Notes: a model not told the origin generated them from the sequence alone. Numbered from the stretch's first letter, positions 1-6,512 are shown. The stretch is DNA of 6,512 bases from Candidatus Hydrogenedentota bacterium (GCA_030123645.1 JASJYE010000146.1:1-6512), one strand, 5' to 3'. Program-made: numbers and translations.

Positions 1-4
1 TAAT

Positions 5-1258
5 ATGGAAAAGACCTCCTCGATGGACATAGCCGATCGTGAGCCGGCCTTGGTGAACAGGGTGCTCACCAAGGCCGCGGTTCAATCGCAGACCGTTGAG
101 GGATTTCTCGAAGCCGCAGGTATGACGCTTTTGTCGTCTTCGCTGCGCGTGGAGCGAATATTTTTGAGCCTGCAAACCCTTCACCCTGCTTTTCGGGCGC
201 GGACCTATTTGTGGAAACCAGAAGCGCGAAATGTCAGCGTGATTGAATGGCCACATGGTCTCAGAAACCGACCCGGATATTACCATTCACCGGATTATCA
301 CGTTCATACCACGGGCACCGAACTCCGAGTGCCAAACCTGCAGAAAATGGACCAACACCCCTGCGATCTCTATGGAAAGCTGAAGGCGGAAGGCTATACC
401 GATTATCTGATGGCGCCGCTCGCCTTCAGCGACGGCACGGTAAATACCCTCTCCATATCGACAAAGGCTCCGGATGGGTTCTCTTCGGAGACGCTCGATC
501 GTTTTCAAGCACTCACAGACATCTTCGTCGTTATCATTGAGCGATACGCCGCGCTTGAGACGAGAAACGTGGCGCTCGACACGTACCTCGGCCGCAGCGC
601 TGCCGCTCAAATCCTGAGCGGAAACATCCGCTCGGGACTCGGAGAGACGACAGATGCGGCTATACTTTTCGCGGATCTCCATGATTTCACGGGCCATTCG
701 GCGAGGCTAGATGCAACGGATACAGTCCGCCTGTTAAACGCCTATTTTGACTGCCTTGTTGGCCCAATCGAGGAGCACGGCGGTTACGTCTTAAAATTCA
801 TCGGTGATGCCGTCCTCGCATTTTTCCCCATTCTATCCGATACCACGGGGCCCAAGCCAATCGATGCAATTCTGGCGATAAGGAATCGCCTTGGGGAGCT
901 GAACCGAGCCCGTTCCATATCGGGCGAACCGGCGCTCAAGCACGCCCTGTGCGCACATTTCGGTCGAGTCTTGTACGGCAATATCGGGTCGAGCGAGCGG
1001 CTCGATTTTACGATCATCGGCGAGCCTGTAAACATTGCGGCGCGGGGTGTAAGCACGGCGAAGTTGCTCGGAACAGATTACGTTTTCACACGATCCTTCA
1101 TACAACGGTTCACGAGCGGCATGTTTGTGCCGATTGGCCGCCATGCCTTCAAGGGGATAGCAGAACCACAGGAATTGTTCACGCTTCCGACTGAAGCGTC
1201 CGGAGAAGCTGATACTGCGTCCAGGACGAAATCCAGGCGGTTGATGCAAGGTGATTAG
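5..1258 (+). CDS. Class III adenylate/guanylate cyclase with N-terminal GAF-like sensory region
   Basis: Predicted to make cyclic AMP (possibly cGMP) from the nucleoside triphosphate in the cytoplasm; no membrane segment or signal peptide is visible. Residues about 30-185 form a GAF-like region ending in a helix (about 162-190), followed by the linker LDTYLGRSAA (191-200), a layout I recognise from alphaproteobacterial cyclases. The catalytic domain is about 215-395. Metal-binding Asp are D224 (in LFADLHDFT) and D268 (in KFIGDAVLAFF). The purine-selecting pair is K264 and D334 (in LDFT), which favours ATP. The transition-state residues N343 and R347 (in VNIAAR) are present, so the enzyme looks active, probably as a homodimer. 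The last 25 residues are polar and probably disordered. ATG at 5 gives 417 aa; ATG at 23 is an alternative, and no in-frame stop precedes ATG 5 in the window, so the true start could lie further left. Cyclase identity is near certain; the signal sensed is unknown. Confidence 0.93.
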   Translation: MEKTSSMDIADREPALVNRVLTKAAVQSQTVEGFLEAAGMTLLSSSLRVERIFLSLQTLHPAFRARTYLWKPEARNVSVIEWPHGLRNRPGYYHSPDYHVHTTGTELRVPNLQKMDQHPCDLYGKLKAEGYTDYLMAPLAFSDGTVNTLSISTKAPDGFSSETLDRFQALTDIFVVIIERYAALETRNVALDTYLGRSAAAQILSGNIRSGLGETTDAAILFADLHDFTGHSARLDATDTVRLLNAYFDCLVGPIEEHGGYVLKFIGDAVLAFFPILSDTTGPKPIDAILAIRNRLGELNRARSISGEPALKHALCAHFGRVLYGNIGSSERLDFTIIGEPVNIAARGVSTAKLLGTDYVFTRSFIQRFTSGMFVPIGRHAFKGIAEPQELFTLPTEASGEADTASRTKSRRLMQGD

Positions 1259-1393
1259 ATGCGAATCGGCACCAGAAGAACGGTTTTTGTCATCGATGTT
1301 ATGAATTGAGACCCTGGCCCGAAATTACTCCGCGCAGTGTACCAAGGCAGTTTGAACACCCTTGAACATCCAAACGAACCGCGTCCTCCCTCC
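1259..1393. other. Convergent intergenic gap without a clear terminator
   Basis: This lies between the stop of the plus-strand cyclase and the stop of the minus-strand fusion gene. I looked for a GC-rich stem followed by a T-run on either strand and found none. The best stem is CAAGG (1343-1347) with CCTTG (1360-1364), only 5 bp with a 12-base loop and no T-tract. A short T-run at 1283-1288 has no stem before it. The only other structure is the 10-base tandem repeat at 1352-1371. Confidence 0.6.
1352..1371. repeat. 10-base imperfect tandem repeat
   Basis: TTGAACACCC (1352-1361) is followed directly by TTGAACATCC (1362-1371), nine of ten bases identical. The period is about one helical turn, as in some direct-repeat operators, but it lies between two gene ends rather than in a promoter, so a chance duplication is the simpler reading. 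Confidence 0.5.
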
Positions 1394-4300
1394 TCAGCGC
1401 GTGCGAGTGGAGGCGATGAGCTGATGAGCCTTGGACCGTGGATCCGGCGCGGGAATCAATTTCAAGTATGTCTGCAACGATGCGAGGGCGGCGATTGGCT
1501 CGCCAAGCCATAATTGTGTGACGCCTCGCAGGTACAGGGGAAGCGGTCTTGTAAGACGGATATAAATGGCTTGCCGAAGCTCCTCCCAACTGTCGGCGGA
1601 AACGCCTGGCGGTGCGGTGCGGCTCCAGGCGAGAAGCAAATCGACCACGTCTCGGCAACCATCGCTTTCGAGACAACGGCGAAGGCCGTCCAGCTGAGCC
1701 TCGAAATCGCTACGTGATGACAATGCGCGGTCCGTTTCTCCCCGATCCGTGTTCAAAACGGCCTTTACGAAGGGCGCCATGATTCCGGCTACAGAATCGG
1801 TTCTGGCGGAAACCGTATCCAAGACCGAAAGAGCTTGCTGAGCCCGATCAGTCCCGGCAAGCGCCAGCGCAAACATAATGCTGTCATCTTCCATTCGTTC
1901 GGCTGCGGAGGTTTGTTCAAAAAGACGAGCGGCCTCGGCGGGCCGACCGAGTTTGAAGGCGAGTCTGGCGCGCCGGAGCCGGAACGAGGGAGAGTTGTAC
2001 GCGCGCCAAAATGCTTCCGCTTCAGCCCATTTTCCCTCTGCCTCGGCCGCGTCTCCCGATAGCAGGTCGGCGTCCGCCCGGTGCCCGCGAGTCCGAAACG
2101 AGTCGGCGAACGCGCGCACCAACGCGGTTCGTCCGTTGGCGAGGTGACGAGCCGCCACGGCCTTCAGCCGGTCCAGTGCGGCGGCGCCCGGTAGCCACGC
2201 TTCAGCCAGGCGTTCCGGAACGCTCGACAGGATTGCCGCTTGTTCGACGATCGAACGGTTAGCGCCCGTCGTGTCGGTCAAGAGGTACCAGGGGCTTCCG
2301 AACTCCAACAGCCCATTATCGTCAGTGTTCACCGGACCCTCGCCCAGTACCGCTTTCAGCCCTTGTTCGTCGGCTAGCCAGCGAGCCAACAGGTCCGCGG
2401 GATCAAGCATACCGATCCGCTCCAAAGTGGCGCGGGGCGCGCCTTCAAAGAGTTGCCCCAAGGCAGCCGTCGACACCGACAGCGGCTCCATGCCAGCGAC
2501 CGCCACCAGATCTCCCTCGGCGACCTGAAACAGGGATATGCTGGGAAACACGGCCATCAACGTTCGCAGAAGAGTCTGAAACTGAGATATGCTCAGGCCA
2601 TAGAGAGGAACCCATTGGACGAGCACTCCACGCGGCGCCAATCGACTTCGGACCAGATCGAAGAACTCACGCGTGAAAAGCCGAGCGGACATGGAAAGCC
2701 ATGGGTTCGAGGGCTCCGAGACGATCACGTCGAAACGTTGGTCTGTGAATTGCAGATAACGGCGGCCATCCTCAACTGTGATATTGACCCGGAAATCTTC
2801 GAGCGGCGCTCCGCTTATCTCGTCAAAGGCACGTGATGCTTCTATGACCGCCGGCTCGATTTCCACCACGTCGATCCGTTCGAGGGGGTATTCCGCAAGG
2901 GCGCCGACGGTGACGCCGCTGGCAAGACCAATGACAAGCGCGGTTCGCGCATCCGGGCGAAATAGGAACGGGAGGTGGCCCGAAAGCACCTGTGTGGCCA
3001 TGTCAGCGCCGGTAGAGGCGTCGACTTTCCCGTCGATGGTTAACACCCGGTGCGGCGACCCGCCAAGCGTGGGGCGATCGAAGACACCGACCACGGCTTC
3101 CGATCCCTCGCGGTAGTACAGCGTCCGATATGCGGAGAATGCGCGATCCAGGCGCTCTGGGCTGCCGAGCAATGCCAAGTAGACCGGTGCTTGGCGAAAC
3201 ACGCCACTGCTCATCACCGACACATCCCACGACGGCAGGACCGGAACGGCAATCAGTCCGCCGAGGACACACAGTGGTACGAGATAGCGGAGATTTGTTT
3301 CACGCTCGCGGCTTATTACCCAAAGCAGAAGTGCCGCCGCGAGATTCACCAGCGCCAGGACGGCGACGCCTCTTTGGAGACCGAGCAGGGGTATCACTAC
3401 GAAAGCCGTCAGCAGAATACCGCCCACGTTCCCCGCTGTGGTCAGAGCGAGCGCCAAACCGACTTCCCGGCCCCAACCGGACCTGCCCCGAACCATGAGG
3501 CGGGCGGCCACCGGAAACGAGGCGCCGATGAAGATTGTCGGTGGCAGAATGACTACGGCCGCGACTGAGGCGTTGATGATAGCGATGCTCCAAGGCGCGG
3601 TCCCCAACCAAGCGAAACCGAAAAGTGCGGCTGACGGCAAGACTCCAAAGAGCGCTATGCCGATTATGGCCGATGTCGCCACGGCCAGTTGCAGGTATTG
3701 GAACGTCTTGGCGGGCTGCCGGTCCCGGCCGAGGCGGTGTCCGATCAAGAGAGCGCCGATGGCCAGACCCAACAGGTAAAGTCCGAGCATCACGGCAAAC
3801 GCGTTGCTGGACGAGCCCACCACAAGGACCAGGATACGAGTCCACAAGACCTGGTAACCGAGGGCCGCAATACCACCCAGACACAGAGCGGCCATGACGG
3901 CCGCTCTCGACAGCCGTGTTCCGCCGCTTGTTCCCATAGACTCATCGCGTCCATTAGCCGGGAGTGATGATGGCGACCGGCGTAGAGCTAAAATACCTGC
4001 CACGCTCGCCGCGGCCAGGCCGATGGCGGCGGCGCCCTGTTCGGAAGCCAGGAGACCGAATGTGGGTAACGCGCCAAAACCGACACCCAAGGCCGCGATG
4101 GCGCCGCCCAGGGTATTCAGACCATAGAGCCACGCAATGTAGCGGGGATGGATCGCCCCATGTCCTTGTAATGCAGCGGCCAGGGCGGGCAGCGCAATTC
4201 CCATGAAGAACGATGGTATCGACAAGAGAGCGATGAGAAACGCACTCGATAGCGCGATCTCGGGAAAAAGACCGGCGGCTGGATCAAAGGTTTGGGCAAA

Positions 4301-4555
4301 GACGAAGCCGATGATGGCGAGCGTGCCTTCCGCTATGGCAAAGAGCCACAATGGCCGTACATCCCGCATCAACCAGCGGCTGGAGCACCAGGCGCCGGTT
4401 GCAATGCCGGCCATGAACGCGGCGAGCACCAACGTGCTCGCCCTGGTCGTGGAGCCTAGGAGATTGAGCAGCTCACGGGTCCAAAGGACCTCATAAGCCA
4501 AGGTCACTCCGCCCGAGACGAATCCAAGCGTGAGGATGATCGGCACTATTCGCAC
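1394..4555 (-). CDS. Fused membrane (MFS-like)/spermidine synthase-like protein with TPR-like C-terminus
   Basis: This 1053-residue inner-membrane protein belongs to the fused MFS/spermidine-synthase group. Residues 1-440 hold about 12-13 hydrophobic segments in two homologous halves, each opening with Y[EQ]VLWTR (21-27 and 234-240). Residues about 480-690 are a spermidine-synthase-like Rossmann domain: LTIDGK (505-510), nucleotide loop GLASG (543-547), the acidic VVEIEP (563-568) and EDGRRYL (595-601). The spermidine synthase signature DSTDP is replaced by EPSNP (614-618), so the catalytic Asp is Glu; this is common in the fused group and argues against ordinary aminopropyl transfer. NTDDNGLLEF (743-752) closes the domain. 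Residues about 780-1053 are helical and TPR-like, clearest at 1005-1035. The start is GTG at 4555: an in-frame TGA at 4559-4561 closes the frame just upstream, and GGAGG lies 7 bases before the GTG. It is last in the minus-strand gene set. Substrate and reaction are unknown. Confidence 0.9.
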   Translation of the reverse strand: MRIVPIILTLGFVSGGVTLAYEVLWTRELLNLLGSTTRASTLVLAAFMAGIATGAWCSSRWLMRDVRPLWLFAIAEGTLAIIGFVFAQTFDPAAGLFPEIALSSAFLIALLSIPSFFMGIALPALAAALQGHGAIHPRYIAWLYGLNTLGGAIAALGVGFGALPTFGLLASEQGAAAIGLAAASVAGILALRRSPSSLPANGRDESMGTSGGTRLSRAAVMAALCLGGIAALGYQVLWTRILVLVVGSSSNAFAVMLGLYLLGLAIGALLIGHRLGRDRQPAKTFQYLQLAVATSAIIGIALFGVLPSAALFGFAWLGTAPWSIAIINASVAAVVILPPTIFIGASFPVAARLMVRGRSGWGREVGLALALTTAGNVGGILLTAFVVIPLLGLQRGVAVLALVNLAAALLLWVISRERETNLRYLVPLCVLGGLIAVPVLPSWDVSVMSSGVFRQAPVYLALLGSPERLDRAFSAYRTLYYREGSEAVVGVFDRPTLGGSPHRVLTIDGKVDASTGADMATQVLSGHLPFLFRPDARTALVIGLASGVTVGALAEYPLERIDVVEIEPAVIEASRAFDEISGAPLEDFRVNITVEDGRRYLQFTDQRFDVIVSEPSNPWLSMSARLFTREFFDLVRSRLAPRGVLVQWVPLYGLSISQFQTLLRTLMAVFPSISLFQVAEGDLVAVAGMEPLSVSTAALGQLFEGAPRATLERIGMLDPADLLARWLADEQGLKAVLGEGPVNTDDNGLLEFGSPWYLLTDTTGANRSIVEQAAILSSVPERLAEAWLPGAAALDRLKAVAARHLANGRTALVRAFADSFRTRGHRADADLLSGDAAEAEGKWAEAEAFWRAYNSPSFRLRRARLAFKLGRPAEAARLFEQTSAAERMEDDSIMFALALAGTDRAQQALSVLDTVSARTDSVAGIMAPFVKAVLNTDRGETDRALSSRSDFEAQLDGLRRCLESDGCRDVVDLLLAWSRTAPPGVSADSWEELRQAIYIRLTRPLPLYLRGVTQLWLGEPIAALASLQTYLKLIPAPDPRSKAHQLIASTRTR

Positions 4556-4562
4556 ATCTCAT

Positions 4563-4567
4563 CCTCC
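4563..4567 (-). promoter_or_regulatory. Shine-Dalgarno of the fusion gene
   Basis: GGAGG on the minus strand stands 7 bases before the GTG at 4555 and fixes that start. It is also 5 bases before an out-of-frame ATG at 4557 that overlaps the GTG (ATGTG) and encodes only MCE before TAG. The next in-frame GTG, at 4546, is 16 bases away and less suitable. Confidence 0.85.
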
Positions 4568-4570
4568 GCG

Positions 4571-4606
4571 CGACACCGTCTCAGGCGACGTTTTCGGCCC
4601 GTGTCG
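4571..4606 (-). other. Possible leader hairpin just upstream of the Shine-Dalgarno
   Basis: On the minus strand CGACAC (4606-4601) can pair with GTGTCG (4576-4571). An inner CGTC/GACG pair stacks directly on it on the 3' side, and the left arm carries a bulge of about ten bases. The stem ends 3 bases before GGAGG, so it could affect ribosome access. The stem is short and the fold has not been calculated. Confidence 0.3.
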
Positions 4607-4621
4607 AGATTCTACCTCGAC
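4603..4621. other. Short perfect inverted repeat between DUF302 and fusion genes
   Basis: GTCGAG (4603-4608) and CTCGAC (4616-4621) form a 6-bp stem with a 7-base loop, about 30 bases after the DUF302 stop on the minus strand. TTTT follows on the plus strand only, and no plus-strand gene ends here, so it is not a good terminator for the minus-strand genes. It shares bases 4603-4606 with the longer leader hairpin, so both cannot form at once. Confidence 0.35.
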
Positions 4622-4649
4622 TTTTAGAAGAAACGGTCTCGCTCGCAGA

Positions 4650-5126
4650 TTACTTTGCAACTTTCGCAACGATATCCGCGAATACCTGATCGAGTTCGTT
4701 ACTCAGGTCGTCGAGCCCCGAATAGGAAGCAAACACGGCCGAGGGCTTGTGATACTCCAGCACCACATCACTGCCGTCCTCGCGAACCATTATACGCAAG
4801 GGAGCCTCTTTCAGCGCGGCTGGATTGGCTTGATAAATCACCTTTCCGTAGCGGGGATGGAAAATCTCGAAGCTGATCATTTTCTCGGTCTTCAAACCGA
4901 CCATTGCGAGCATCTGTTGGAAGGGCACCTCCTTGACGATGACCAATTTTTTCCCCGTGATCGCTCGCTTGAGATTGGTCACCACTTTGTCGAATGGACC
5001 CGACACGGTCTGCGTGATCGTATCCTCGGCGGCCAGGCCCCTTTCAATGGGCAGTAAAATTAATCCCGCGACAAGCATCATCATTAACGCGGTGTTCGTT
5101 AAAATGACTCGATGAGATAGGCGCAT
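4650..5126 (-). CDS. Secreted DUF302 domain protein
   Basis: This 158-residue protein has a signal peptide: positive start MRLSHR, hydrophobic core about 8-26, and a likely signal peptidase I site after A33 in GLAAED. The mature part, about 125 residues, matches DUF302 in length and pattern: an opening strand, then GPFDKVVTNLKRAI (43-56), the segment VPFQQMLAMVGL (67-78), FEIFHPRYGKVIY (86-98), a Pro-rich turn before the strand PLRIMVRED (109-117), VVLEYHKPSA (121-130), and a final amphipathic helix (136-157). There is no cysteine, so neither a lipoprotein nor a disulfide is likely. DUF302 has no settled biochemical role. The ATG at 5126 is supported by AGGAG 7 bases upstream. It lies 88 bases after the RND gene and 94 before the fusion gene, all on one strand, which suggests a periplasmic accessory in a shared operon; this is inference. 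Confidence 0.88.
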   Translation of the reverse strand: MRLSHRVILTNTALMMMLVAGLILLPIERGLAAEDTITQTVSGPFDKVVTNLKRAITGKKLVIVKEVPFQQMLAMVGLKTEKMISFEIFHPRYGKVIYQANPAALKEAPLRIMVREDGSDVVLEYHKPSAVFASYSGLDDLSNELDQVFADIVAKVAK

Positions 5127-5133
5127 GAGTTCT

Positions 5134-5138
5134 CTCCT
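5134..5138 (-). promoter_or_regulatory. Shine-Dalgarno of the DUF302 gene
   Basis: AGGAG on the minus strand, within the purine-rich GAGGAGAG, stands 7 bases before the ATG at 5126 and supports that start. In the rest of the 88-base gap to the RND stop I see no convincing -35/-10 pair and no terminator, consistent with read-through from the RND gene. Confidence 0.85.
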
Positions 5139-5214
5139 CTATCGGTTGTTGATGCAATTGGACTTTCGTTCGAAACGGTTTTCTCGACCTTTGCCTGGCG
5201 GGCGTGAGAAAGTT

Positions 5215-6512
5215 CTAGGTTCCATGGCGATCTTTCGGGTCAGATGATGAAATGGCTTGTCCGGCAGTATCTGTATCAGCGTCTTGAACCGTTTCTATTT
5301 TCAGTTCTTCAAACGTCGAGACCGCTGGAGGCCAAGCATCTTCACTGATTGGTTCCAGCGCCATTTCAGCTTCGGCGACGGCCGGTTGCCCCAAATAGAC
5401 CCGCTTCAGAAGGTTGACGAAGTCGTCCATCAGAGAATAGGCGACCGGGATGACGATCAGCGTCATCAGCGTCGAGGTTACGAGTCCACCGGTGATGCCC
5501 GTGGCGATGTTGCGGAACTGCTCGGTCGCCGGCGGTGGCGCGATTGCAATCGGGAGCATCGCGGCGCCCGCCGCCAGCGCGGTCATGAGGACCGGACGCA
5601 GCCGCAGGGTGCTTGCCGCCACAATCGCCCGATGACGTTCGATTCCCTGTCCACGGAGGTGAAGGATCTTGTCCACGATGAGGATGGAATTAGAGAGAAC
5701 AATCCCAGCGAGCACGACCATCCCCCACAGTACCGGCGGCGACCAGGCCATATCGCGCAACCACAGGGCGCCGATGCTGCCGAGACCCTGCAACGGTATT
5801 GCGAGCATCAGTACAATCGCGATGGCGAACGAACGAAATTGGACGACAAGCAGGAGGTATACGGCGACTAGGGCCACCTTCAGGCCGCCCTGCAATTCGT
5901 TGAACGCCTGCAGCATGGTGCCCATGAGGCCGGCGGGGCCGATCGCGTAACCCTTCGGCAGGCTGAGCTGCATCTTTGCCGGCATCATCAGGCTCATGGT
6001 GGTTTCCTTGAGCCCAAGCTCCTTGTAGTAGCCGAGTACGCTGGCGGCATAGAGCGTGTCGAAGGTGTGTATCCTGTCGTAGCCGATGTCCTCGCGTATT
6101 TTCGCGACCGCCTTTAATGGAACATCCGCGCCGGCGGGCGTCTGAATCTTGAGATCTTCAATATCCGCCAGTGTCGCTCGTTGACTTTCCCGATAGCGGA
6201 TTAACAGGCGGCTGTGCACATACATCGGCTCCGGATTGAAAAAAGTGCTCGTGAAGCCTCCATTGACCGCGTAGTACACTTGCCCAACGATGTCGGCCAC
6301 GGTGAGTCCGAGTAACTTCGCCCGCGCCTCGTCCACATCGACCCTGATCTGCGGAACCCCGTAAACCTTGTCCAGGTAGGGGCTATGGAGTCCACGGGAC
6401 TGTGTGTCGGCCATCTCGCGTACTTGGCGCGCATATGCGTAAACCTGATCGAGGTCCGGACCTTTGATCAGGATCTCCACCGGAGCGCGAGCGGCGGCGA
6501 CCGGTGTCGGGG
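5215..6512 (-). CDS. RND-family efflux permease, C-terminal part (5' end outside window)
   Basis: The reading frame is open to the right edge, so only the last 431 residues of a protein usually over 1000 long are present. The GTG at 6480 is an internal Val codon, not a start. Counting from the codon at 6510-6508, residues 1-205 are the C-terminal porter part, with the family segment PQIRVDVDEARAKLLGL (53-69) and the strand-rich stretch leading to PLKAVAKI (131-138). TM8-12 lie near 208-226, 230-250, 258-280, 306-323 and 334-360; RLRPVLMTALAAGAAMLP (303-320) is the conserved loop and TM11 signature. RND pumps use the proton gradient to export drugs, metals or envelope substances with a periplasmic adaptor and outer-membrane channel, none visible here. 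At the position of AcrB Lys940 the TM10 segment has Ser (LSNSILIVD), as in non-AcrB branches. The last 70 residues form a long acidic tail. The proton-relay Asp pair of TM4 lies outside the window. Substrate unknown. Confidence 0.93.
   Translation of the reverse strand, partial: PTPVAAARAPVEILIKGPDLDQVYAYARQVREMADTQSRGLHSPYLDKVYGVPQIRVDVDEARAKLLGLTVADIVGQVYYAVNGGFTSTFFNPEPMYVHSRLLIRYRESQRATLADIEDLKIQTPAGADVPLKAVAKIREDIGYDRIHTFDTLYAASVLGYYKELGLKETTMSLMMPAKMQLSLPKGYAIGPAGLMGTMLQAFNELQGGLKVALVAVYLLLVVQFRSFAIAIVLMLAIPLQGLGSIGALWLRDMAWSPPVLWGMVVLAGIVLSNSILIVDKILHLRGQGIERHRAIVAASTLRLRPVLMTALAAGAAMLPIAIAPPPATEQFRNIATGITGGLVTSTLMTLIVIPVAYSLMDDFVNLLKRVYLGQPAVAEAEMALEPISEDAWPPAVSTFEELKIETVQDADTDTAGQAISSSDPKDRHGT

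Noticed and set aside
3050..3568. 172-codon plus-strand open frame opposite the fusion gene
   Set aside because: The opposite strand carries the clear membrane and synthase-like coding sequence, and the product has no recognisable motif or membrane segment.
3300..3884. 194-codon minus-strand frame inside the fusion gene
   Set aside because: It is an out-of-frame shadow of the real gene; its product is Arg/Gly/Pro-rich and lacks the membrane segments seen in the true frame.
4603..4625. Hairpin plus TTTT as a rho-independent terminator
   Set aside because: The T-run is on the plus strand, where no gene ends; for the minus-strand genes the stem is followed by ACGGG, and 6 bp is weak.
5166..5180. 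TTTCG/CGAAA inverted repeat in the RND-DUF302 gap
   Set aside because: A 5-bp stem with a 2-base loop is sterically strained and AT-rich; probably chance.
5257..5871. 204-codon plus-strand open frame opposite the RND permease
   Set aside because: It is antisense to a strongly recognisable RND sequence, its product is polar low-complexity sequence rich in Arg, Asp and His with no known domain, and it reflects GC-rich codon use on the other strand.
6478..6480. GTG at 6480 as start of the RND gene
   Set aside because: The frame stays open to the window edge and continues as plausible RND porter sequence, and a protein of 421 residues would lack half the transporter.
1..6512. CRISPR array, tRNA, rRNA, insertion sequence ends or prophage genes
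   Set aside because: No regularly spaced repeats, no cloverleaf or conserved rRNA segment, no transposase or integrase coding sequence, and no terminal inverted repeats were seen.

Overview
The window looks like GC-rich proteobacterial chromosome. An alphaproteobacterium is the best guess, because the cyclase at the left has the N-terminal region I associate with a Rhizobiales-type class III cyclase family. This guess rests on family resemblance only. I see no rRNA, tRNA, CRISPR array, insertion sequence or phage gene.

Layout: (1) 5-1258, plus strand, a class III adenylate/guanylate cyclase with a complete set of catalytic residues behind a GAF-like sensory region. (2) 1259-1393, a short convergent intergenic gap with no convincing terminator. 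(3) 1394-4555, minus strand, a 1053-residue three-part protein: duplicated multi-pass membrane region, spermidine-synthase-like Rossmann domain with altered catalytic residues, and a TPR-like C-terminal region. (4) 4650-5126, minus strand, a small secreted DUF302 protein. (5) 5215 to the right edge, minus strand, the C-terminal part of an RND efflux permease whose N-terminal part lies outside the window.

The three minus-strand genes run in the order RND permease, DUF302, membrane/spermidine-synthase-like fusion, with gaps of 88 and 94 bases and a strong Shine-Dalgarno in front of each of the last two. They may be one transcript: an inner-membrane pump, a periplasmic small protein, and an inner-membrane protein with a soluble SAM-fold domain. 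No substrate can be read from the sequence. The cyclase converges on this set and is probably a separate unit.

Nothing here is plainly a new system. The points most worth a second look are the altered active site and long helical tail of the fusion protein, the RND-DUF302-fusion gene set, and the overlapping ATG/GTG start with possible leader hairpins before the fusion gene.
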